DNA of 16,422 nt, taken from NCBI GenBank assembly GCA_964465155.1, contig CAYXIH010000051.1:1-16422 (forward strand). The letters run 5' to 3'. The notes beneath the pieces were generated by a model. The model saw only the letters and a list, made by a program, of their open reading frames with translations. It searched no databases and was not told the origin of the DNA. Origin of the DNA: Spiro-02 sp964465155 (lineage in GTDB: Bacteria; Spirochaetota; Spirochaetia; Sphaerochaetales; Sphaerochaetaceae). Both the position numbers and the translations under genes were made by a program. Below are positions 1-8,869 of this stretch, in pieces. Positions within the stretch are counted from its first letter, which is position 1. Every line of letters starts with the position of its first letter.

Positions 1-677
1 GCCTCGATCTTGTCGTCCTTGAAGCACTGCCTGATCCACGACACATCCACGTCGTATACCTTGAACGCGTCCCGGAATTCCGCAGGAAGGGCCTCCAGCA
101 TCCAGTTGATGTACACCACGTTGTTCACATGCTGGTTGTAGTCGGTATCAAGGTACCGTACCTCGATCTGCTTCCTGTACAACTCCCGCGCACCCGTCGA
201 ATCGTATGGGATCCTCTTGGGCAACGCCGGGTCATAGTAATGCTCTGTATCATCTGGTGCGGGAGCAACGATCCTGCTTGTGATCTCAATGGGCCTGACT
301 GGGCGGAAATTGTGCTCCATGTCCAATACAGCCCACTGCGACAACGCCTCGAACACCGGCTTTCCCTGTCCGTCCACCACCTTGGTCCCACGGGGGAGGT
401 GGAGCCGATGCCCCTCTTGTCCCCACGTCTCGAGGAACAGCTGCTCAGGCCATGGGGCATAGCGGTGGATGCGCATGTGGGTGCGGACTACCATCCATGT
501 CTTTCCCTCCCGCTGCAGCTCGGGGATGCTGGCATTGCGCATCCCGGCATGGTCTCCAGCCGCCTCCTGGAGGATTTGGAAGTAGAACTCCAGGCGCGCA
601 TGGTATGTAGAGTCGGTATTGTAGGAATAGGTCCAGTAATCCGACACGAAGATATTGTGTTCGTCAATTCGTGACAT
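1..677 (-). CDS. Acyl-ACP thioesterase (FatA/FatB-like), 3' end beyond the window
   Basis: Reading leftwards from the ATG at 677-675 gives 225 uninterrupted codons with no stop before the window edge. The product resembles the acyl-ACP thioesterase family, which hydrolyses acyl-ACP in the cytoplasm to release free fatty acids. The second hotdog domain has the family signature DTDYNQHVNNVVYINW at about residues 177-192, with N181 and H183 at the positions of the catalytic Asn and His of plant and bacterial relatives. The first hotdog begins around residues 25-50 (FYFQILQEAAGDHAG). Family members are about 240-260 residues, so little is missing. An AAGGAG Shine-Dalgarno sits about 8 bases before the start, and the start overlaps the end of rsmD by 14 bases, so translation is probably coupled. 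Chain-length preference cannot be read from the sequence. Confidence 0.87.
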   Translation of the reverse strand, partial: MSRIDEHNIFVSDYWTYSYNTDSTYHARLEFYFQILQEAAGDHAGMRNASIPELQREGKTWMVVRTHMRIHRYAPWPEQLFLETWGQEGHRLHLPRGTKVVDGQGKPVFEALSQWAVLDMEHNFRPVRPIEITSRIVAPAPDDTEHYYDPALPKRIPYDSTGARELYRKQIEVRYLDTDYNQHVNNVVYINWMLEALPAEFRDAFKVYDVDVSWIRQCFKDDKIE

Positions 678-1233
678 CGGAAGGTTCTCCTTGGGAAGAT
701 GTGCGTTTGTAGAAGCGCAGGATGCTGCGTCCATAGGTCCGTTCGTCGATGCACTGCAGGTTCCCGATGGCTTGTGGCCACCCTTTCTGCTCCTCCGCGG
801 GGTAGTGGATGATGAACAAGCCACCATCGGTGAGGATATCTGCATCATCGACTGCGGTTGCCAGTTCCACCTTGCCTGCCATTGGGAACGGGGGATCGGC
901 ATATACGACGTCATATTTTCGCTTGGCGGTTGGAATGAATCGGTTGACGTTCATCATGAACAGCTGGATCGGTGTCTCGACGAAACTGATGTTCTTGAGG
1001 ATCACGCTCTTCTTGCCCCGGTCCATCTCCACCAGGTGTACGGGTTGGGCACCGCGTGAGGCAGCTTCAATCCCGACACATCCCGATCCTGAGAAGAGGT
1101 CCAGGAATGAACATCCCTCCAGGTTTCCCAAGATGGAGAACAGCGACTCACGCATCCGGTCCATGGCCGGGCGGATCACCCCCGGTGGGCACTGGATGAT
1201 TCTTCCTCGATATGCTCCTCCGGTGATTCTCAT
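664..1233 (-). CDS. rsmD: 16S rRNA (guanine966-N2)-methyltransferase RsmD
   Basis: A 189-residue protein of normal family length. RsmD uses S-adenosylmethionine to methylate N2 of G966 (E. coli numbering) in 16S rRNA in the assembled 30S subunit. Seen: an N-terminal RITGGAYRGR, the RPAMDRMRESLFSIL segment (residues 21-35), the SAM-binding LDLFSGSGCVGIEAASRGA (44-62) and the catalytic DPPF (113-116). The ATG at 1233 is chosen because an AGGAGG lies 5-6 bases upstream and the protein then begins at the conserved MRITGG; the frame is open further upstream (to 1284) but has no family similarity there. It is preceded by about 100 bases after recG that carry AT-rich palindromes, so it may have its own promoter. 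The thioesterase gene overlaps its 3' end. Confidence 0.94.
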   Translation of the reverse strand: MRITGGAYRGRIIQCPPGVIRPAMDRMRESLFSILGNLEGCSFLDLFSGSGCVGIEAASRGAQPVHLVEMDRGKKSVILKNISFVETPIQLFMMNVNRFIPTAKRKYDVVYADPPFPMAGKVELATAVDDADILTDGGLFIIHYPAEEQKGWPQAIGNLQCIDERTYGRSILRFYKRTSSQGEPSDVTN

Positions 1234-1292
1234 GACGGCCTCCTGCAGCAAACATGCGCACGTTTGATTGCGGTGGCGATGCACCGCTTGTA

Positions 1293-1324
1293 ATCATATT
1301 TGACATTATTTGTAATGTTGTCAA
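1293..1324 (-). promoter_or_regulatory. AT-rich overlapping palindromes and weak promoter upstream of rsmD
   Basis: On the minus strand a perfect -35 hexamer TTGACA lies at 1324-1319. The possible -10 elements are imperfect: AAATAT at 17 bases spacing or TATGAT (1298-1293) at 20 bases. The same DNA contains two non-concentric inverted repeats: TTGACA (1300-1305) with TGTCAA (1319-1324), and ACATTA (1303-1308) with TAATGT (1313-1318), both read on the plus strand. This is compatible with a promoter plus operator for rsmD and the thioesterase, but no regulator can be named. Confidence 0.3.
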
Positions 1325-1333
1325 GCAATGTGG

Positions 1334-3386
<2,053 letters not shown>

Positions 3387-3486
3387 NNNNNNNNNNNNNN
3401 NNNNNNNNNNNNNNNNNNNNNNNNNNNNNNNNNNNNNNNNNNNNNNNNNNNNNNNNNNNNNNNNNNNNNNNNNNNNNNNNNNNNNN
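3387..3486. other. Assembly gap of 100 N
   Basis: Exactly 100 undetermined bases, a conventional placeholder for a scaffold gap of unknown length. It removes the 5' end of recG and the 3' end of the YggT-family gene, so the real sequence must contain at least the recG start and the yggT stop. Confidence 0.98.
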
Positions 3487-3872
3487 ACGAAGAACATCGA
3501 GAAGATGTAGATCCACAGCGTCCGGACGATCAGGCCCAGCACTAGGCCCAATGTGATCTTCCCGTACATGCCGTAGATCTCCAGCAGGCTCTGCACGATG
3601 CTCAGGACGGCTACCGCTACGATCGGGGTGAAGTCCACGCGGCTTCTGCGAAGCGGTGAGATACCCCGGAAGAGGTTGAGGTAGGGGTCCACGATCTTGG
3701 AGAGGAAGCGGATGATCGGGTTGCCGTTGCTGTCCCACTGGCTGCCGGGGATCCGGATCCATGTCAGCATGATCCTCAGCCATATCAGCAGTGAATAGAC
3801 GGAGACTATCATGGCGAGGACGTTCGCTAGGTTCATCAGGAACGTCGGCTGGTAATATGTCACGTTGGTCAT
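3487..3872 (-). CDS. YggT-family integral membrane protein, C-terminus lost in assembly gap
   Basis: 128 residues are readable before the gap. The protein has three hydrophobic stretches (about 15-38, 82-100 and 106-127). The YggT-family hallmark DPYLNLFRGISPLR (62-75) is followed by VDFTPIVAVAVLSIVQSLL. YggT proteins are inner-membrane proteins of poorly defined biochemical role; in various bacteria they are linked to osmotic tolerance, cell division or membrane-protein and photosystem assembly, and none of these can be assigned here. The start at 3872 has a GGAG Shine-Dalgarno about 9 bases upstream and lies only 19 bases after the dnaE stop, implying co-transcription with dnaE. The family often has two repeats of the unit; whether a second is present is hidden by the gap. 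Confidence 0.87.
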
Positions 3873-3891
3873 TGTCGGTACTCCTTCACAC

Positions 3892-6800
3892 TTATCCGAT
3901 CCAAGTCCCCAGGACTGAGGGGAGACGCCCCACTTCCTCCAGGAGACTATCGGAAAACTCTAGGCAAAACTCCCTGCCGGTCTGGATGACGGTCTCTTCC
4001 AGGACCGATTGTGGTTCATCCGCCTCCGGGTCCTCGGAGGGTTCGGACAACTGCCTGATATGCAGGAACAGGTTGCATCTTCCCTGGTGGGAGAGGCAGA
4101 TCTCCATCAGCTCCTGCATTCGGTCATTGTCGCACATGCGTTTGTCCAGTGCAATATGCACTTCATGTACTGCCGCAGGAGGGAGGGAATTGGGATCCAC
4201 CAGCTCATCGATCAGGAACGAGTACTTCTGGGGGTCCCGCTTGTTGTCGAACTTCCCTACGAACCCATAGATGCCATCGACCTCGAGGGATGGCCCGATC
4301 TTCTCCCATGCCTTGGGGAAGATGGTTGCCTCGATCGTGCCGTTGAAGTCCATCAGGTTGAGGAACGCCATCTTCGATCCCTTCTGGGTGGTGTATTCAC
4401 GCAATGAGGAGACCATCGCAATGAGGTTGACCGTCGTTCCGACAGGCAACCGGTCATGGTGGCCGATGTCGACGATGACGCTGCGCCGAAATGCATCCCG
4501 GTACATGTCCAGCGGATGGCCGGAGATGTAGAATCCCAGCAGTCCCTTCTCGATCTCCAGCTTCTCCATCAGGGTGAAGTCATCGGCGGGGATCATCGTG
4601 AAGGTATCCATGGAGGCCTCTTCCTCCGCGTCGAAGAGGGAGCACTGCCCATATGCCTTTGCCTCGCGGATCTTCAGCACATGCTTGGTGGCCGCCTCGA
4701 GGTTGGACAGCAGGGTGGGGCGGTTGGTCCCCAGGGAGTCGAATGCACCGGCTTGGATCAGGGACTCCAGCAGCTTTGAGTTCATTGCCCGCTGGTCGAC
4801 GCGGGTGAGGAAGTCCATGAAGTCCACGTACGGACCATGTGCCTCCCGTTCGGCGACGATCTGCTCGACGATTCCTTCCCCGACATTCTTGATACCCGCC
4901 AAGCCGTAGACGATCTTGCCGTCCACCACATTGAAGTGCTTGTCCGAGTAGTTGATGTTCGGCGAGAGGATCTCGATGCCCATGTCCTTGGCCTTCTGCA
5001 GGTACTCGGTGAACTTGTCGGGGCTGTTGATCTCGTTGGTCAGGTTTGCCGCCATGAACTCCGCGGGGTAGTTGGCCTTGAGGACCGCAGTATGGTAGGC
5101 AACGACCGAGTACGCCACGGCATGGGACTTGTTGAACCCATACCCTGCGAACGGCTCGAGCATCTCGAAGATTTCCTGTGCATGCTGGGCAGACCTGCCC
5201 AGCTTCTCTGCACCGGCGATGAACTTCACCTTCTCGGCATCCAACGCCTCTTTCTTCTTCTTGCCCATGATCCTGCGCAGGATGTCGGCGCCTCCGAGGG
5301 TGTACCCGGCGATGATCTGCGCGACCTTCATGACCTGTTCCTGGTAGACGATGACACCATAGGTGGTCTTCAGCTCCTCTTCCAAGTCGGGGTCCGCGTA
5401 GGTGATGGGCTGCTTGCCGCTCTTGCAGTTGACGAACTGCGGGATGTAGGCCATGGGGCCCGGCCTGTACAATGCATTGAGTGCGACAAGGTCCTCGATG
5501 TTGTTGGGGTGGGCGTCGCGGAGGATCTTCTGCATCCCCGCGCTCTCGAACTGGAAGATACAGGCGCTGTCACCCTCACAGAGCATCTTGAACGTGGGTG
5601 CGTCGGTGTCCGAGACATGCTCCAGGTCGAATGTGGGATCCTTCTTGTGGATCAGGTCCACGGTGTGCTTGATGAGCGTCAGCGTCTTGAGTCCCAGGAA
5701 GTCCATCTTGACCAGCCCGCACTCCTCGATGAGGTCCATGGTGTACTGGGTGGAGATCGCACCGGTCTTTGCGTCACGGTACAGCGGGACGTAGTTGATC
5801 AACTGCTCCTTGCCGATGACCACCCCTGCGGCATGGGTGGAGGTATGGCGGTTCATCCCTTCCAGGCACTTGGCTACATCGAACAGCTCGGAGTAGACAC
5901 CACCCGACTCTGCCTTCTCCTTGAGTTCAGGAGACTGCTCCATGGCCTTGGCCAAGGTCATCTTCGGGTCATCCGGGATCAGTTTGCAGATGGCGTTGGA
6001 CTCATCGAAGGGGATGTCCAATACCCGTGCGACGTCCTTGACGACCGCCTTGGCCTTGAGGGTCCCGAACGTGGCGATCTGTGCCACGCGGTCCAGGCCA
6101 TAGTGCTGGGTGACGTAGTCGATGACCTCCTGTCTCCGTTCGAAGCAGAAGTCGATGTCGAAGTCGGGCATCGACACGCGCTCTGGGTTGAGGAACCGTT
6201 CGAACAGCAGGTTGTACTTGATAGGGTCGACGTCTGTGATCTCGGTGCAGTACGCCACCAGCGAGCCTGCTCCCGAGCCACGTCCGGGTCCGACTGGGAT
6301 CCCATGGTCCTTTGCCCATTTGATGTAGTCGCGGACGATGAGGAAGTAGCCCTGGAAGTCCATCTTGATGATGATCCCAAGCTCATACTCAAGCCGTTGG
6401 GTCAGTTCCTCCGTCTGCTTGCCATAGCGGTGCAGCAAGCCCTCGTAGGAGATGTGGCGCAGGTAGTCCGAGGTGTCCTTGAACCCCTGGGGGATTTCAA
6501 ATACAGGCAACAAGGGTCCTGGGAAGTTGATCTGGAGGTTGCACCGCTGGGCGATGACATTGGTGTTCTCGATCGCCTCGGGGCACCATGCGAAGAGGCT
6601 TGCCATCTCATCAGGAGTCTTCATGTAGAACTCTTGGGTGGGGAAGCGCATCCGGTTGGGGTCGTTCTTCTTGGAGTTGGTGCCGATGCACAGCAGCAGG
6701 TCCTGTGCGTTGGCGTCCTCCTTCCAGATGTAGTGGATGTCGTTGGTGGCAACCAGCGGCAGGTCTGTCTCCTGTGCCAATTGCTGCAGCAGCGGGTTGA

Positions 6801-7359
6801 TGCGGCGTTGCTCGGGAAGGTTGTGGTCCTGCACCTCGATGTAGTAGCGGCCGTCGTCGAAGACCGACTTGAACCACAGCGCCCGCTCCTTGGCCTGGTT
6901 GTACTGGCCGTTGAGGACCAGCTGGGCAATCTCGCCACCCAGGCATGCGGAGAGACAGATCAGTCCCTCCTGGTGCTCGACCAGCAGCTGGTCGTCGATG
7001 CGTGGCTTGTAGTAGTACCCCTCGGTGTAGGCTATGGAGTTCAGCTCCATGAGGTTGTGGTACCCCTTCTCGTTCATGGCGAGGAGGATGAGGTGGTAGT
7101 TCCTGCCGTTGCCCGAAGCATTGCCCCTGGCAAGGTGGCTTTCAGGGTTTACGTAGAACTCACAGCCTACGATCGGGTTGATCCCAGAGCCTTTGCAGGC
7201 CTTGTAGAAACGCAATGCACCGAACATGTTGCCATGGTCGGTGATCGCAAGGGACTGCATGCCAAGTTCCTTGGCACGAGAAATATAGTTCGATATCTTG
7301 GCTGCCCCGTCGAGCAGCGAGTAGTCCGTATGGTTGTGCAGATGGACAAATTCGGGCAT
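3892..7359 (-). CDS. dnaE: DNA polymerase III alpha subunit DnaE
   Basis: 1155 residues, close to the 1160 of E. coli DnaE; this is the replicative C-family polymerase. Order of domains: N-terminal PHP domain (about 1-270, beginning FVHLHNHTDYSLLDGA), palm and fingers with catalytic aspartates D401 and D403 in PDFDIDF and D553 in KMDFLG, helix-hairpin-helix region, beta-clamp-binding motif QCSLF starting at Q905, and an OB-fold at about 970-1050 (VNLIAMVSSLREYTTQKG). The PHP domain keeps H8, H10, D17, H42, E67, H89, C139, D207 and H209, the full metal-binding set seen in exonuclease-active DnaE proteins. The ATG at 7359 has an AGGAG about 9 bases upstream and is preceded by a candidate extended -10 promoter. 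yggT and recG follow on the same strand. Confidence 0.98.
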   Translation of the reverse strand: MPEFVHLHNHTDYSLLDGAAKISNYISRAKELGMQSLAITDHGNMFGALRFYKACKGSGINPIVGCEFYVNPESHLARGNASGNGRNYHLILLAMNEKGYHNLMELNSIAYTEGYYYKPRIDDQLLVEHQEGLICLSACLGGEIAQLVLNGQYNQAKERALWFKSVFDDGRYYIEVQDHNLPEQRRINPLLQQLAQETDLPLVATNDIHYIWKEDANAQDLLLCIGTNSKKNDPNRMRFPTQEFYMKTPDEMASLFAWCPEAIENTNVIAQRCNLQINFPGPLLPVFEIPQGFKDTSDYLRHISYEGLLHRYGKQTEELTQRLEYELGIIIKMDFQGYFLIVRDYIKWAKDHGIPVGPGRGSGAGSLVAYCTEITDVDPIKYNLLFERFLNPERVSMPDFDIDFCFERRQEVIDYVTQHYGLDRVAQIATFGTLKAKAVVKDVARVLDIPFDESNAICKLIPDDPKMTLAKAMEQSPELKEKAESGGVYSELFDVAKCLEGMNRHTSTHAAGVVIGKEQLINYVPLYRDAKTGAISTQYTMDLIEECGLVKMDFLGLKTLTLIKHTVDLIHKKDPTFDLEHVSDTDAPTFKMLCEGDSACIFQFESAGMQKILRDAHPNNIEDLVALNALYRPGPMAYIPQFVNCKSGKQPITYADPDLEEELKTTYGVIVYQEQVMKVAQIIAGYTLGGADILRRIMGKKKKEALDAEKVKFIAGAEKLGRSAQHAQEIFEMLEPFAGYGFNKSHAVAYSVVAYHTAVLKANYPAEFMAANLTNEINSPDKFTEYLQKAKDMGIEILSPNINYSDKHFNVVDGKIVYGLAGIKNVGEGIVEQIVAEREAHGPYVDFMDFLTRVDQRAMNSKLLESLIQAGAFDSLGTNRPTLLSNLEAATKHVLKIREAKAYGQCSLFDAEEEASMDTFTMIPADDFTLMEKLEIEKGLLGFYISGHPLDMYRDAFRRSVIVDIGHHDRLPVGTTVNLIAMVSSLREYTTQKGSKMAFLNLMDFNGTIEATIFPKAWEKIGPSLEVDGIYGFVGKFDNKRDPQKYSFLIDELVDPNSLPPAAVHEVHIALDKRMCDNDRMQELMEICLSHQGRCNLFLHIRQLSEPSEDPEADEPQSVLEETVIQTGREFCLEFSDSLLEEVGRLPSVLGTWIG

Positions 7360-7410
7360 GCGTATAAACTCCTGGATACGACGGGCAACAAGGCCCTGCC
7401 GTGTCTTGCC

Positions 7411-7419
7411 ATTGTACCA
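7411..7419 (-). promoter_or_regulatory. Candidate extended -10 promoter for dnaE
   Basis: On the minus strand TGG-TACAAT fits an extended -10 element (TG, one base, then five of six matches to TATAAT), with no good -35. Transcription would start near 7404, giving a leader of about 45 bases that includes the dnaE Shine-Dalgarno. It lies in the 90-base interval between the FAD-subunit stop and the dnaE start, so dnaE need not depend on the upstream operon. Confidence 0.42.
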
Positions 7420-7449
7420 TAGAGGGACGCCGAGGGGGTAGTCGTCCTG

Positions 7450-8334
7450 CTACTCTTCGAGTACCGCGGTGTTGAGTTCTTGGAATACCGTCTCGAAGAT
7501 GCGCCGGCTTCGCTCCAGCTGCAAGTCCGTGACATTGGGGTGCAACTTGTGGATCTCGTTGACCAGCAGCTGGGAGAGCTTGCTGATCCGTGCCGGTGGC
7601 ACGGGCAGCTGTTGTCCCGAAAGCTGGGTCTCCAGCTCACGGCTGATATGGAACCCGGCGACGGGGTAGGTAAAGCAGAAGTGGACCTTGGACAGGGCGT
7701 TCTGGCTGAGCTGGCACTGCAGCGCGAATATGACGCAGCTCTCGGGTGCGAGCACCGGGCTGTCGATGACCTTGAACCGTTGGAAGTTGCCCGACTCCAA
7801 TCCGATGCGGATGCGCGTGATGAGGTTCATCCCGTTGAGCAGCAGCTTGCCGTCCTTGTCGTACAGGCGTGAGACGGGAATCCACCTGCTGACGGTCTTG
7901 CTGCCTTGGATCTGCTTGACCTCCACGATGGCATCCAGCACTGCAAAGGCGGCTGGGATGGCATAGCGGATGTCGGGGGTGCAGATGGCACCTCCGATCG
8001 TCACCTGCCTGCGCACGATGCTCGAGCCCACCGAACGCAGGGTATCCAGCAAGACATCGGAGAGCACCAGCTTGCCTGCATTGAGCAGCTGGCTGATCGT
8101 GACGGTAGAGCCGATCTCGATGAAGCGGTCGTTGCGGGTGATCTTCTTCAGCTCGGAGAACTCGCTGAGGGAGATGACGTCGCTGTTCCTCACCGACGGA
8201 TAGTAGTCCTTGCGCCCCATGATGTAGGTGCCCCCTGCCCAGATCCTGGAGTAGGGGTTGCGTGAGGCGATGGCGATGAACTCGCCGAGGTTGCGTGGTT
8301 CATGGATGATGGGGGGCCTAGCTCCTTCGAACAA
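7450..8334 (-). CDS. FAD-binding subunit of a xanthine dehydrogenase/CO dehydrogenase-type molybdenum hydroxylase
   Basis: 294 residues, the usual length of CoxM/XdhB-like FAD subunits, which pass electrons from the iron-sulphur subunit to an acceptor. Two FAD-loop motifs of the family are visible in modified form: AGGTYIM (33-39, normally AGGTDL) and TIGGAICTPDIRYAIPAAFAVLDA-type sequence at 112-135 (normally TIGGNLA...S..AD..P.L.AL.A). A C-terminal CO_deh_flav_C-like part with a long helical tail follows. The chosen start is TTG at 8334-8332, because AGGAGG lies seven bases before it (8347-8342); the upstream ATG at 8391 would force a 74-base overlap and add residues without family similarity. 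With the TTG start it overlaps the iron-sulphur gene by 17 bases. Substrate cannot be deduced. Confidence 0.8.
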   Translation of the reverse strand: MFEGARPPIIHEPRNLGEFIAIASRNPYSRIWAGGTYIMGRKDYYPSVRNSDVISLSEFSELKKITRNDRFIEIGSTVTISQLLNAGKLVLSDVLLDTLRSVGSSIVRRQVTIGGAICTPDIRYAIPAAFAVLDAIVEVKQIQGSKTVSRWIPVSRLYDKDGKLLLNGMNLITRIRIGLESGNFQRFKVIDSPVLAPESCVIFALQCQLSQNALSKVHFCFTYPVAGFHISRELETQLSGQQLPVPPARISKLSQLLVNEIHKLHPNVTDLQLERSRRIFETVFQELNTAVLEE

Positions 8335-8869
8335 TTCTGCGCCTCCTGTATCCGTCTGCGATGTTGACGATCTGCAGCAGTTCCGCCGCATCCAGGCACC
8401 TGCAGGTGTTGAGTCCCAGTTCCTGGATGATCATCTGGGTATCCAGCGCCGGGGCGATATCCTCGGTGCTCTGCTTGGAGGAGTGTACGAACGAGCGTCT
8501 GCCGTCTCCCCCCTGGCGTTCCAGGCTCTGCAGGATTGATTGTATCAGCAGGGTCTTTGCCGCATAGCAGTTGGGGCAGGGCTTGGCCCCGCTGGTTTGG
8601 TATGCCCGTTCGATGTCATGGCAGGCACGGGTCTTCTGGAAGCTCTCGAACGTGCGGATGGTGGCTCCGCGCAACTTGAATGCGGGTACCATGCAGGAGA
8701 GGACAGCCTCCCCCTCGAGCAGGACGATGCAGTTGCCGCAGTTGTCGCCACGGCAGCGGCTGTCCAGCGAATGGATGCCCACCTCCTCCATCAGGATGAG
8801 GGAGAGGGGTTTCTCGGAGTTGACCGACAGCGAGAGATGCTTGCCGTCCACCGTACACTCTATCTTCAT
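8318..8869 (-). CDS. [2Fe-2S] iron-sulphur subunit of a molybdenum hydroxylase
   Basis: 183 residues, the CoxS/XdhC-like small subunit that relays electrons between the molybdenum site and FAD. The N-terminal plant-ferredoxin fold has the ligands C39, C44, C47 and C59 (CRGDNCGNC and VLSC). The second, helical domain has C98 and C101 (CPNC) and C156 and C158 (CRC), so both clusters could form. The gap between CPNC and CRC is 54 residues, about 20 more than in typical members, with a Ser/Gly/Arg-rich insert around 118-135; CPNCYAAK also replaces the usual CGFCTPGM. The start codon overlaps the stop of the large-subunit gene (ATGA, 4 bases), and a GGAGG lies six bases before it, so the two are translationally coupled. 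Confidence 0.88.
   Translation of the reverse strand: MKIECTVDGKHLSLSVNSEKPLSLILMEEVGIHSLDSRCRGDNCGNCIVLLEGEAVLSCMVPAFKLRGATIRTFESFQKTRACHDIERAYQTSGAKPCPNCYAAKTLLIQSILQSLERQGGDGRRSFVHSSKQSTEDIAPALDTQMIIQELGLNTCRCLDAAELLQIVNIADGYRRRRIVRRS
8342..8347 (-). promoter_or_regulatory. Shine-Dalgarno supporting a TTG start
   Basis: A full AGGAGG on the minus strand, separated by seven bases from the in-frame TTG at 8334. It lies inside the 3' end of the iron-sulphur subunit gene and decides the start of the FAD subunit. Confidence 0.65.

Noticed and set aside
4837..7422. An 861-codon plus-strand open frame opposite dnaE
   Set aside because: It is the mirror of dnaE codons in GC-rich DNA. Its translation is rich in Val, Leu, Asp and His with no recognisable domain, while the minus strand encodes a full-length DnaE.
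8335..8391. ATG at 8391 as start of the FAD subunit
   Set aside because: It would add 19 basic residues without family similarity and overlap the upstream gene by 74 bases; the TTG at 8334 has a perfect Shine-Dalgarno.
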